Shown here: one piece after another, positions 51,500-60,611 of the stretch
How the letters are laid out: each line of letters starts with the position of its first letter
How positions within the stretch are numbered: the first letter of the stretch is position 1
Assembly: GCF_013415905.1 (NCBI RefSeq)
Contig: NZ_CP058909.1
Location: 1,488,001 to 1,552,000 of the forward strand
Source: Halosimplex pelagicum
GTDB lineage: Archaea > Halobacteriota > Halobacteria > Halobacteriales > Haloarculaceae
DNA: 64,000 bases
Direction: 5' to 3'
Translations under genes and position numbers: made by a program
The notes under the pieces: generated by a model
The model's input: only the letters and a program-made list of their open reading frames with translations
Told to the model about the DNA's origin: nothing
Databases searched by the model: none

Positions 51500-52141
51500 T
51501 CAGCCCGAATTCCGTTCGACATCGGCCCGGCCGTCGGCCGCGGCGACGGAAACCCCCGTCTCGGCCAGCCACGCGGGCGCCTCGCCCTCGCCGTGGAGCA
51601 GCACCTCGACGAGGTCGGCCGGCTCGTCCACGTCGGTCGCGAGTCGGAAGGAGTCGACGTGTGCGAGCGACAGGTCGGCCTCGCGGGCGATCTCGCGGTG
51701 GTCGCGGACCGACGCGCCGTGGTAGTCGACGCGGAACGCCGGGTCCCGGACGACCAGGGCGTTCGTCCCGCCGCCGCGGCCGGGCGCGACCACCACGTCC
51801 GCGTCGGGCTCGAACAGCCGCGCGAGCGCGTCGGGGGTGGCGAGCGCGAGGTCGGCCATGACGACCGCGACCGGGTCGTCGCCGTCGCTCGCCGGCAGCC
51901 GGTCGTTCACGGCGTCGGTGAGCGGCCGGTCGTCGACGGCGACCGAGACGCCGCAGTCGATCGGCGCTGTCGAGAGGACCAGCGGGTCGACCGAGACGCC
52001 GCGCTCGCGGTCGAGCGTCGATAAAACGGAGAGCACGTCGTCCAGCATCGTCCGCGCGAACGCGGTCCGTTCGGCCTCGTCGAGGACCGGTGCGAGGCGG
52101 GTCTTGGGCCGCCCGGGGGCGAACGGGACGACGACGCGCAT
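51500..52141 (-). CDS. cofC: 2-phospho-L-lactate guanylyltransferase CofC
   Basis: CofC makes the lactyl-diphospho-guanosine donor (LPPG) for coenzyme F420 assembly. The 213-residue protein starts MRVVVPFAPGRPKTRLAPVL, the nucleotide-binding RPKTRL loop of the family, followed by VAVVMADLALATPDALARL and VVVAPGRGGGTNALVVRDP. It begins directly after the stop of the membrane protein gene (52142), so it is in one operon with cetZ. Confidence 0.92.
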   Translation of the reverse strand: MRVVVPFAPGRPKTRLAPVLDEAERTAFARTMLDDVLSVLSTLDRERGVSVDPLVLSTAPIDCGVSVAVDDRPLTDAVNDRLPASDGDDPVAVVMADLALATPDALARLFEPDADVVVAPGRGGGTNALVVRDPAFRVDYHGASVRDHREIAREADLSLAHVDSFRLATDVDEPADLVEVLLHGEGEAPAWLAETGVSVAAADGRADVERNSG

Positions 52142-52912
52142 CTACTGCAGTTTCGTCGGTTCGTCCTGGTTGGAGCGCCAGTAGTAGATCCCGCCGCCGA
52201 TGATGGCGAGGACCACGAGCGCGCCGACGCCCATCAGGATGGTCTGGTTGCGCTGGGCGGACTGCTCGGCCTGTTCGGCCTGCTCTTGAGCGTCCGCGGC
52301 GTTGGATTGGGCGTTCTCGAAGTTGCCGTTCTCGTAGGACGAGATCGCCTGGTCCAGGTCGTCCTGGCCGGAGTTCGCCCCGGAGGCGTTGATGGCCTCT
52401 GCGGCCTCGTCGATGGCCTGGCGCGCGTCCTTGCTGGCGTTCGTGTAGTGGTGGACTTCCGTCGCGTTCAGGCTGCTCGTCGAGCTACCCTGAACCGAGT
52501 CGAAGTCGTAGAGCGTGTAGGTCTCGACCGGTTCGTAGGTGTAGTTCTCGATCGCGGGAGTGTCACCGGTGAGCTCGACGACCACCGTGTCGCCGTTGTT
52601 GCTCGCGTTGAGCGGGTGGTCGAACGACTGGTCGCCGAACGTCTCCTGGCTCACCTGTTCGCCCTGCTGGCGGACCGTCACCGTCCAGCTGACGTTGGTG
52701 AGTTCGGTGCTCCCCTGGAGCGTCCACTCGTCGGGCATGTCGACGAACGGGTCCTCGACGGTCACCGTCGTCGTCACCGTCTCACCGACCTGCGTCTCTT
52801 CGGGGACCTCGCCGGGGGAGACCGAGATAGCCCCGGCTGTCCCGACCGCGACGAGCGAGAGGGCGAGCAATGCGACCAGCGCGGCGCTCTTAGAAGAGCG
52901 GATCCAACTCAT
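52142..52912 (-). CDS. Single-pass surface protein between cetZ and cofC
   Basis: A 256-residue protein: signal peptide (MSWIRSSKSAALVALLALSL), an outward beta domain (ISVSPGEVPEETQVGETVTT through TPAIENYTYEPVETY), an acidic helical region (about 160-215: AIDEAAEAINASGAN, FENAQSNAADAQEQAEQ) and one membrane helix near the end (ILMGVGALVVLAIIGGGIYYW), leaving a short basic cytoplasmic tail. The gene overlaps the end of cetZ by 23 bases and ends exactly at the cofC start. A structural role at the envelope is inferred from context only. Confidence 0.65.
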   Translation of the reverse strand: MSWIRSSKSAALVALLALSLVAVGTAGAISVSPGEVPEETQVGETVTTTVTVEDPFVDMPDEWTLQGSTELTNVSWTVTVRQQGEQVSQETFGDQSFDHPLNASNNGDTVVVELTGDTPAIENYTYEPVETYTLYDFDSVQGSSTSSLNATEVHHYTNASKDARQAIDEAAEAINASGANSGQDDLDQAISSYENGNFENAQSNAADAQEQAEQAEQSAQRNQTILMGVGALVVLAIIGGGIYYWRSNQDEPTKLQ

Positions 52913-54074
52913 CCTCGTCATCTTCCACCAACTCCTCTAAGTTCTCTTCGCTTTGCTGCCGGATGTCGTCGATGTTGTCCTGGGCCTCGATGGCGACCTG
53001 CTGGAGCTCCTTGATCCGCGGGACGTTGTGGACGCCCGACAGCAGGATCGACGCCGCCACGTTGTTCTCGCGGACGGGGTAGTCCCCGCCGCGGACCTCC
53101 ATCGAACCGGTCTGCTCCTCGAGCCACTTGCGGCCGCGCTCGATGCCTTTCCGGTTGAGGTGGTTCGAGGGGCCGCTCATCACGAGCAGCGCCCGCTCGG
53201 CGCCGTCGATCTCGCAGGGCAGGGTCAGCCGCCCCAGCGCCGCCTTCCGGACCAGCGACGTGATCCGGTTGGTGGTGTTGGCGGTGTCCATGCCGCTGTC
53301 GTCGAGGCCGTCGTCGTCGCCCTTGAACCGCGAGAGCAACCCGCCGGAGTCCTGCTCCTCGACGGTCTCGGCGGCGTACCCCACGGTGGAGACGCCGCCG
53401 CCCGAGAGCGTGTTGATGATCTCCGAGGAGTCGACGACCGATTCGGCGACCTCGTCGCCGGAGCCGACCTCGCCGGCGCCGAACAGCACGCCGAACCGCC
53501 GGACGATCTCGTCGTTGATCTGCTCGTAACCGCCCTCCATCGACTCGCCGGACTTGCGCCAGGCGTCGTTGTCGAACACCAGCAGGTTGTCGACTTCGCG
53601 GACGAACGTCTGGAACGACCGCGCGGCGTTGAGCGTGTAGATGCCCCCTTCGTCGCCGCCGGGCAGCACGCCCAGACCGTACACCGGTTCGGTGTAGATC
53701 CGCTTGAGGTGCTTCGCGAGGACCGGCGAACCGCCGGAACCGGTCCCGCCACCGAGCCCGGCCACGATCATGAACGCGTCGATCTCGTGGACGGGGATGT
53801 TGTCGATGGCCCCCTGGATCTCGTCGATGTCTTCCTCGGCGATCTCCGCGCCGAGCTCGTTGTCGGCCCCGACGCCGTGACCTTTCACGCGCGCCTGACC
53901 GATCAGTACTCTGTTCTCCTCCGGGATCCGTTCTAGCCCGAGCAGGTCCGCTTTCGCTGTGTTGACTGCGACTGCAGAGCGGACGATCCCGCTCTGCGTT
54001 GCCTCGTCGTATTCGAGGAACTTGTCAACGATCTTGCCGCCGGCCTGCCCGAAGCCGATCATCGCCAGTTTCAT
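52890..54074 (-). CDS. cetZ: CetZ tubulin-superfamily protein
   Basis: CetZ is an archaeal tubulin-superfamily GTPase that controls cell shape and motility in haloarchaea. The 394-residue protein starts MKLAMIGFGQAGGKIVDKFL, has the GTP-binding GGGTGSGG (108-115), the GMP-side loops AVNTAKADLLGLE and GGDEGGIYTLNAARS, and the T7-like GGYEQINDEIVRRFG. The length and start match CetZ1. The C-terminus ends DEDELDPLF. A TATA-like AAATAAAC (54094-54101 region, minus strand) is about 24 bases before the ATG. Confidence 0.93.
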   Translation of the reverse strand: MKLAMIGFGQAGGKIVDKFLEYDEATQSGIVRSAVAVNTAKADLLGLERIPEENRVLIGQARVKGHGVGADNELGAEIAEEDIDEIQGAIDNIPVHEIDAFMIVAGLGGGTGSGGSPVLAKHLKRIYTEPVYGLGVLPGGDEGGIYTLNAARSFQTFVREVDNLLVFDNDAWRKSGESMEGGYEQINDEIVRRFGVLFGAGEVGSGDEVAESVVDSSEIINTLSGGGVSTVGYAAETVEEQDSGGLLSRFKGDDDGLDDSGMDTANTTNRITSLVRKAALGRLTLPCEIDGAERALLVMSGPSNHLNRKGIERGRKWLEEQTGSMEVRGGDYPVRENNVAASILLSGVHNVPRIKELQQVAIEAQDNIDDIRQQSEENLEELVEDDEDELDPLF

Positions 54075-54288
54075 AGCTGCCGTTACCGTTGAGAAATAAA
54101 CAATCCCATCGCGGATATAAGCTTTTTGTCCGTCTATCGAACCTGAAATCGTCAATCCGACAACGGAAATCGGTGAAACCGCCAGACCGCGGAGCGATAA
54201 ACGGCGAGCTACTCGCCGGTAGGCGGGTCGTGCGAGAATGTCTCACGGCGTTCAAGCACGGGTTGAAACGGCGGGAAGGCCCGCCAGA

Positions 54289-55197
54289 TCAGTTCGTTGT
54301 CAGGCCGAGGTACGACCGGAACGTCGTCAGCCCGGACTCGTCGGCGCCGAACGCGCCCACGTCGTTGCGGTCGGTCGTGTTGTCCAACCGTAGTGACCGG
54401 ACCTGGTCTCTGCCCATCGGGAACCCGACGCTACCCAGCACGGAGAGCCCGACGTTCGCCATCGCCATCGGCAGCGGGACGATCGAGATCGACTTGCCCT
54501 CCGAGTCGTAGACGAGTTCGGTCACCGCCCGCAGCGTTAGCACGTCGGGGCCGCCGATCTCGTAGGTCTCGCCGACGTGGTCGTCGTCCTCGACCGCATC
54601 GGCCATCATCGGGACGAACTCCCCGACCCAGATCGGCTGGAAGCGCGTCTGCTTCCCGCCGCCGGGCAGCGGGTACACCGGCAGTCCCGGCGCGAACCAG
54701 GACTTGAGTTTCTTCGTGAAATCGACGAACTCGCCGCCCTCGCCGAAGATGATCGACGGCCGGAAGATCACCCACTCGCGGTCGGAGTCGCGGACGAGTT
54801 CCTCCGCGCGGCCCTTCGCCCGCAGGTAGTGGGTCGGCCCGTCGGAATCGGCGCTGAGCGCGCTCTGGTGGACGAACCGCTCGACGCCGTGTTCCTCGGC
54901 GGCGCGCAGGCAGTTCTCCGCTCCGCCGCGGTGGACGCGGTCGTGCATCTCGTCGCCGCCGTCGGGCTTGAACAGCGGCGACAGCGCCACGAGGTAGACG
55001 ACCGCGTCTTTCCCCTCGAAGGCCCCCTCGATGGAGTCGTACTCGGTAACGTCGCCCGCGTACGTCTCCACCGCCGCGGGCAGCCCCTCGCCGTCGGGAC
55101 TCCGCGAGAGGACCGTCACGTCGTGGCCCCGCTCGACCAGCTCTTCGCTCAGATGCGTCCCGACGAATCCGCTCCCACCGACGACGAGCACGTTCAT
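54289..55197 (-). CDS. NAD(P)H-binding protein, NDUFA9-like
   Basis: A 302-residue atypical SDR. MNVLVVGGSGFVGTHLSEEL carries the GxxGxxG loop; VYLVALSPLFKPDGGDEMHD and FVHQSALSADSDGPTHYLRAK follow, with the YxxxK region kept as YLRAK. Homologs act as quinone-pathway or complex I assembly factors in mitochondria and plastids. The chosen ATG is well inside a longer frame that has no family character. It is 30% or so similar in layout to 32616-33566 but not a tandem copy. Confidence 0.8.
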   Translation of the reverse strand: MNVLVVGGSGFVGTHLSEELVERGHDVTVLSRSPDGEGLPAAVETYAGDVTEYDSIEGAFEGKDAVVYLVALSPLFKPDGGDEMHDRVHRGGAENCLRAAEEHGVERFVHQSALSADSDGPTHYLRAKGRAEELVRDSDREWVIFRPSIIFGEGGEFVDFTKKLKSWFAPGLPVYPLPGGGKQTRFQPIWVGEFVPMMADAVEDDDHVGETYEIGGPDVLTLRAVTELVYDSEGKSISIVPLPMAMANVGLSVLGSVGFPMGRDQVRSLRLDNTTDRNDVGAFGADESGLTTFRSYLGLTTN

Positions 55198-56436
55198 GTC
55201 AGAACGATTCGGGGCCGATCCCCAAAACGTTCCCGCCCAACTGGTCGTGTAGTCGCCGCCACAGCGGCCTCGGCGTCGGACTGACCGGGAAGACGCTTCG
55301 ACCGACCGACGACCTGCTGGTAAGAACGCACTTGCTCCGGACGACGGTTCGGGACACCTGCGAGGGCCGTTCCTGGGCCCCGACCCGGCCGAGCGAAAGC
55401 CCGTGGCTCGCTCCGTCGCAGTTCGGTCGGAACCCGTTCGAATCCGGGAGTCGGCGCGCGAACCCTCGTCCGCTGGCGACGCGATCAATCCACGATCGAT
55501 TAAAAATAACTGCACACTATTGAGAGAGGAAACCGAAAATCGGTATCGGTCGCTGCCGTTGGTCGTCGGGACGCTCGGAACGGTCGGAGGGCCGATCTCG
55601 TCTTACCGCTAGAAGGTCCAATGGGGCCGATATCCGACCGATCGCGGGAGGTGCGACGGCACCGAGATCGTCGCAGACCGTCAGGTGCCCGTTGGTCGAC
55701 GATCGGTCGAGCGATATCTCGGCGATCGAGGCAACTAACTAATTATTGAATCTAGTTATACAACAAAATCTGTAATATCGAGCTGTCGACGGTGGCGAAT
55801 CGAGTGGTCCGACGTGGAACCGCACGCCGTCGCCGACGCCCGTGTCGAGCAGGGCGTCGAGTCACGCGGACCGATACCGCGGCGTTCGTCGCTTCGCCCG
55901 TCTCCTCGCCGCCCTATCTCGGTCGATACCGCGGATTCGGCGGCGAGTCGGGGCGGTGATCGCCTTTCGCTTCTCGCCTCTCGCCTTACATCTCGGACGA
56001 GCACCGGCGTGGGCGCCGGTGGGCCGATGGAACGTCTCCGGGAGAGCTGTCCCAGTTCGCCGCCGCGAGACAATATTCCGATATTTCCGAAGTATTATAC
56101 CGATATTATCATTAAATCGGTCTGCCCGAACTGGTCGTCAGTATCGATATATCTATCTCCGATACGAGAAAATTATTCTAACGGATCTGTTCGTGGAGCT
56201 GCGCCGGCGTGCGGTGACCGAGCGCGGCGATCGTGTCGAACATCGCTGATCCGGCATCACCACGAGAACGCTCGGCCGGTCGGCCGTGGGCACCCGGTTC
56301 TCGCCGGCCGGATCTCGACGTTCGCTCCGCGTCCAGGCGCCCCGAGTTCTCGACGTCGGAAAAATTAGTTAGTTATCAAATCTGAACTAGTCATAAATAC
56401 TTATCAACTGGCTATGTAAATGGATCGTTCGAAACC
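55198..56436. other. 1.2-kb gene-free region, right half AT-rich
   Basis: No open frame here shows coding character; the two or three frames over 100 codons are Arg/Ser/Thr-rich and lie in all strands. Around 55730-55800 and 56080-56410 the sequence turns AT-rich. AACTAACTAAT at 55733-55743 is exactly reverse-complemented at 56364-56374. An exact hairpin CACCGGCG-TGGG-CGCCGGTG lies at 56002-56021. The right end holds TATA-like CATAAATAC (56392-56400) for the polysaccharide gene. Confidence 0.5.
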
Positions 56437-58191
56437 ATGACAGACGGTAGCTTGCCACGAAGTGGTGATAGCAGCGGCATCGACAGCGAAGCGCACCAGC
56501 GAGCGGAGACGGCGGACGCCGCTCCCGCAGACTCGGCGGGCGGGCGCGCCGGCGAATCGGCGGGGGGTGCGGGTATCACGCGCCGACGCGCGCTCTCGGT
56601 CGCGGGTTCGGCCCTCCTCGCGGGGGCGCTCGGAACTGCGGTCGGGACGGCCTCGGCCAGCGGCCACAACGCGGTCGTGTACAACAGCGGCGGCGGCTTC
56701 ACGGCCGAGAACGTCGACAGCGGGAGCGTCGTCTACGACGGCGGCGACTTCATCGTCGCCATCCAGTCGGCGGTCGACAGCCTGACGGAGGGCCGCTCCG
56801 CCAAGGAGACGGTGCGCGTCGACGCGACCGGCGACACCGGGACGGCCTCGAGCCTGAAGGCGGTCGACCTCCCGAGCAACACGGTCCTCGACGTCCCGGG
56901 GAACATCAACGTCACCGACAGCGGCGAGCCGTGGATCGTCCCGGCGCGCGCCCGGGGTGTCAGCGACGTGGAGATCCGGCGGTTCAACGTCTCGGGCAAC
57001 CCCCGCTACGGTGTCCGGGTCTCCCACTGTGACGGCGTGGTCCTCGACGATATCGACATGAGCCTCTCGGCGGGGCTGGGGATCCGCATCGACGGCCGCG
57101 GCGGTCCCGACACGACGAACGTGACCCTCAACGCCGCGACCGTCAGCGGGTCGAGCACCCACGCCGTCGAGACCTACGGCGTCGACGGCATCGACGTCGG
57201 GACGGTCACCGCGACGGACACCGGCGGCTGTGGCCTCCTGCTCAACGACACCGCGAACGCGACGGTCGATTTCGTCGACGCGACGCGCTGTGACCAGGGC
57301 GGCGGCTACGCCGGCTTCCGCTGTGCGAACGACGCCGGTCCGAACATCACGGTCGGCCGCGTCGACGCCGTCGACTGCGGTCGGGGCATCTTCACGGTCT
57401 CGGGCTCCAGCGGCATCGACGTCTCCGACGTGTACCTCGACGGCAACGGCGGCAACCTGATCCAGGACACCCGCGACACGACGATCAGCGGGGGAACCAT
57501 CACCAACACCGGGAGCAGTGGAATCAGACTCGACTCGCGGGACAGCGACACCCACCCCTACACGCGCAACGTCACCGTCGAGAACCTCACTATCGAGGAC
57601 AGTTCGGGGTACGGCGTCTACGAGACCGGCCCGGACACGGGGAGCAACGCCGTCCTGAACAACGACCTCTGCGACAACGGCTCCGGAGACATCCAGACGT
57701 ACGCCGCCGACACGACCGTCAGCGGGAACACGAACTGCAGCGACAGCGGCGGGAGCGGCCCCATCAGCGACGGGACCTATCACATCGAGAACGTCAACAG
57801 CGGGAAACTGCTGGAAGTCGCCGAGGCGGGGACGGCCGACGGCGACAACGTGCGCCAGTACGCCGATACGGGCCACCCCTGCCAGGACTGGGACGTGGCG
57901 TCGAACGGCGACGGGACGTACACGATCACCAACGCCAACAGCGGTCTCCTTCTGGAGGTCGCCGACGCCTCGACCAGCGACGGCGCGAACGTCCGCCAGT
58001 ACTCGGACACGGGGCACCCCTGCCAGAGCTGGAACATCGTCGACAACGGCGACGGCACGTACCGCCTGGAGAACGCCAACAGCGGACAGGTCGCCGACGT
58101 CGAGGGCGGCGGAACGAGCGACGGCACCAACGTCATCCAGTGGCCCTGGACCGGCGGCGACAACCAGCGGTGGACGTTCACCGCCGTCTGA
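56437..58191 (+). CDS. Secreted beta-helix polysaccharide lyase-like protein with ricin-type lectin
   Basis: A 584-residue Tat-exported protein. The N-terminus has 45 polar residues, then the twin-arginine signal ITRRRALSVAGSALLAGALG. Residues 95-430 are a right-handed parallel beta-helix (VSDVEIRRFNVSGNPRYGVR, GIDVGTVTATDTGGCGLLL, SGIDVSDVYLDGNG), the fold of pectate lyases and rhamnogalacturonan hydrolases. The last 140 residues form a ricin B lectin trefoil with three QxW-type repeats (CQDW, CQSW, NQRW). It probably acts outside the cell on plant polysaccharide. Catalytic residues not identified. Confidence 0.78.
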   Translation: MTDGSLPRSGDSSGIDSEAHQRAETADAAPADSAGGRAGESAGGAGITRRRALSVAGSALLAGALGTAVGTASASGHNAVVYNSGGGFTAENVDSGSVVYDGGDFIVAIQSAVDSLTEGRSAKETVRVDATGDTGTASSLKAVDLPSNTVLDVPGNINVTDSGEPWIVPARARGVSDVEIRRFNVSGNPRYGVRVSHCDGVVLDDIDMSLSAGLGIRIDGRGGPDTTNVTLNAATVSGSSTHAVETYGVDGIDVGTVTATDTGGCGLLLNDTANATVDFVDATRCDQGGGYAGFRCANDAGPNITVGRVDAVDCGRGIFTVSGSSGIDVSDVYLDGNGGNLIQDTRDTTISGGTITNTGSSGIRLDSRDSDTHPYTRNVTVENLTIEDSSGYGVYETGPDTGSNAVLNNDLCDNGSGDIQTYAADTTVSGNTNCSDSGGSGPISDGTYHIENVNSGKLLEVAEAGTADGDNVRQYADTGHPCQDWDVASNGDGTYTITNANSGLLLEVADASTSDGANVRQYSDTGHPCQSWNIVDNGDGTYRLENANSGQVADVEGGGTSDGTNVIQWPWTGGDNQRWTFTAV

Positions 58192-58270
58192 CGGGCCACG
58201 TGCTCGGCCCGCCGAACTCCGGGCGCCGCGACGGCTTTCGATCAGTGCCACCACGCCACAATGCAAAAAC

Positions 58271-58280
58271 ATTATATATA
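58271..58280 (+). promoter_or_regulatory. TATA box for GH43 gene
   Basis: ATTATATATA is centred 27 bp before the ATG at 58303. It overlaps the first codons of a longer in-frame reading from 58261 and so excludes that start. Confidence 0.6.
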
Positions 58281-58302
58281 CACGTTATATGCTAGCGGTT
58301 GC

Positions 58303-59820
58303 ATGACCGACAGTCATGACAATAGGTCGTTAGATAGGCGCAGCGTACTCAAATCGATCGGGGCGGGGACGGCGGTCGCCGTCGGTGGTCTCGGAACGAG
58401 CGGGGCCGCCAGTGCGGACGAGAGTGACACACACTACCACAACCCGGTCGGGCCGATCGGCTTCGGCGACGTGTCGATCATCGAGGACGGCGGGACCTAC
58501 TACGCCTACGGGACGGAGACGCCGGAGGACATCATCCCGATCGCGGAGTCGACGGACATGTACAACTGGGAGTACGTCGCGCCGGCGCTCACGGAGACGC
58601 CGGGCTGGCATCCCACGGAGTCGGACCCGGGCTGCTGGGCGCCCGATATCCGGTACCACGACGGCCAGTACCACCTCTACTACTCGCTGTCGGTCTGGGG
58701 CAGCGACGACGCCGGCATCGGGCTGGCCACCTCGGACACGCCCGACGGTCCCTTCACCGACCAGGGACCGGTGATCCAGAGCGGCGACCTCGACCTGACG
58801 AACTGCATCGACGCGGACACGGTGATGGTCGGCGGGCAACCGTGGCTGGTCTGGGGGAGCTACGAGGGTCTCTACGCCGTCCAGATGAACGACCCGATGG
58901 ACGACATCGTCCCCGGCACGGAGTTCCAGATGGCCGGTGACTCGATCGAAGGGCCGGTGATGCTCCAGGACAACGGCTACTGGTACCTGATCTACTCCTC
59001 GGGGCAGTGCTGTGAGGGGTACGACAGCACCTACCGCCTCGAATGCGGCCGCGCGACGTCGTTCACGGGGCCGTACTACAATCAGAACGGGACGGACCTG
59101 CGGGACCTCTCGGGGTCACACGACGGCGTCCCCATCCTGGAGGGCAACGACCAGTTCACGGGCCCGGGACACAACGACGTCTTCCAGGGGCCCGACGGCG
59201 ACTGGTGGTGTTTCTACCACGTCGAGGCGACCGCCGACGACGAGACGCGCTACATGATGCAGGACCGGATCGAGTGGGACGACAACGACTGGCCGGTCAT
59301 CGCCTGCGACGGCGAGCCGAGTTCCCAGGCCCCCGCCCCCGGCGAACCGTCCGGTTGCGACGACAGCGGGAGCGGCGGCGGCAGCGGCCCCATCGCCGAC
59401 GGCACCTACCACATCGCGAACGCCAACAGCGGGAAACTGCTGGAAGTCGCCAGCGCCGGGACCGCGGACGGGGACAACGTCCGCCAGTACGCCGACACGG
59501 GCCACGCCTGTCAGGACTGGACCGTCACGGCCAACGGCGACGGCACCTACGCGATCACGAACGTCAACAGCGGCCTCTGGCTGGAGGTCGCGGGCGCCGG
59601 GACGGCGGAGGGCGACAACGTCCAACAGTACAGCAACAGTAATCACCCGTGTCAGGCCTGGACCATCGAGGACGCGGGCGGCGGTCAGTACCGCCTCGTC
59701 AACGCCAACAGCGGTCTCCTGGCGGAAGTCGCCGGTGCGGGCACCGCGGACGGCGACAACGTCCAGCAGTGGAGCGACAACGGCGGCAGCCACCAGCTGT
59801 GGACGTTCACCCCGGTGTGA
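58303..59820 (+). CDS. Secreted GH43-type arabinanase-like enzyme with ricin-type lectin
   Basis: A 505-residue Tat-exported enzyme (SLDRRSVLKSIGAGTAVAVG). The catalytic domain is a five-bladed propeller of glycoside hydrolase 43: general base in GFGDVSIIEDGGTYYAYGTE, transition-state Asp in NCIDADTVMVGGQPWLVWGS, and acid Glu in SIEGPVMLQDNGYWYLIYSS. PGCWAPDIRYHDGQYHLYYS is typical of endo-arabinanases. The C-terminal 140 residues are a ricin B lectin nearly the same as in the preceding enzyme. It probably cuts arabinan side chains of pectin outside the cell. Confidence 0.85.
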   Translation: MTDSHDNRSLDRRSVLKSIGAGTAVAVGGLGTSGAASADESDTHYHNPVGPIGFGDVSIIEDGGTYYAYGTETPEDIIPIAESTDMYNWEYVAPALTETPGWHPTESDPGCWAPDIRYHDGQYHLYYSLSVWGSDDAGIGLATSDTPDGPFTDQGPVIQSGDLDLTNCIDADTVMVGGQPWLVWGSYEGLYAVQMNDPMDDIVPGTEFQMAGDSIEGPVMLQDNGYWYLIYSSGQCCEGYDSTYRLECGRATSFTGPYYNQNGTDLRDLSGSHDGVPILEGNDQFTGPGHNDVFQGPDGDWWCFYHVEATADDETRYMMQDRIEWDDNDWPVIACDGEPSSQAPAPGEPSGCDDSGSGGGSGPIADGTYHIANANSGKLLEVASAGTADGDNVRQYADTGHACQDWTVTANGDGTYAITNVNSGLWLEVAGAGTAEGDNVQQYSNSNHPCQAWTIEDAGGGQYRLVNANSGLLAEVAGAGTADGDNVQQWSDNGGSHQLWTFTPV

Positions 59821-59838
59821 CGGACCGACCGACGCGAC

Positions 59839-59955
59839 TCACGGCACCGCGCACCCGCCGTCGACGTACAGCGGGCGGCCGGTGACGAACGGCGCGCCGT
59901 CGCTGGCGAGGGAGCGGTAGACGACCGCTCCCTCGGACGGCGCCGACCGACCCAT
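59839..59955 (-). pseudogene. C-terminal remnant of a short-chain dehydrogenase
   Basis: Reading on the minus strand from 59955 gives MGRSAPSEGAVVYRSLASDG then APFVTGRPLYVDGGCAVP and a stop. The second part is the last beta strand and loop of classical short-chain dehydrogenases (LASDxASFVTGxxLxVDGG). The upstream 200 residues with the Rossmann fold are absent. It is a decayed piece of a sugar or alcohol dehydrogenase gene that would have suited the neighbouring polysaccharide genes. Confidence 0.6.
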
Positions 59956-60611
59956 CGGTCACGACTTCTTTTCGAGACGGCTCGCCAGCCGTTGCGTCGA
60001 CGAACCGGTCCGGAGACCCCGCGTGGGACTCTCCCGGAAGCGGCGTCTGGACGCCACCCGTCCGGCATTACCGACAGCTATCGCTCCGTCTCCTCCTCGC
60101 CAGTCCCACTATCACCCGGATACGAGTCTGCTGACGGGGTCGTGTCCGAATACGTGCCCGATATCCACACATAATCGTCCGGTAATACCGAACTGGATCG
60201 CGACCCACCGGAAGCGACCGCCCGGACGGACCACCGGTCGGAACTCGTCGACGGGCGCGATAGCGGAGGGGTTCGGCGGCCGACCCGCGCTGTCGATTAC
60301 ACGACTACGATCGTAATCCGACGTGCGACTCGCGGCGACGCCTCGCGCCCCGCTCTCGGCCCCGAGACCGCATCCGCGGCAACGAGAGCGGGTCGGCGAC
60401 ATCGGGGTCCCGCGGAACGGACGCCACCGATACGTCCGGTAATACCGGAGATATGGGTTCGAGCCGGTCGCGATACCGGGAGAGCGGGCAGTCGTTGGCG
60501 GGAGTCAACAGCGGGAACCGGCAGGGGCCGATCGCCGACGAGTGGGTCTCGCTGGCGGACCCGTCGCGATGTAAGGCGCACCGCCCGCTCGCGGCGGCGT
60601 TGCAGAGAGCG
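59956..60611. other. Gene-free region with repeated palindromic motif
   Basis: CGTCCGGTAATACCG occurs exactly at 60176-60190 and 60433-60447; a related CGTCCGGCATTACCG lies at 60059-60073. The core CGGTAATACCG is palindromic apart from its centre base. The left part adjoins the dehydrogenase remnant, the right part the IclR gene. No coding frame stands out; operators for the regulator are possible. Confidence 0.45.

Noticed and set aside
55756-56368. Open frames of over 100 codons in the AT-rich gap
   Set aside because: They occur on both strands, are Arg/Ser/Thr-rich, have no start signals, and disagree in codon use with neighbours.
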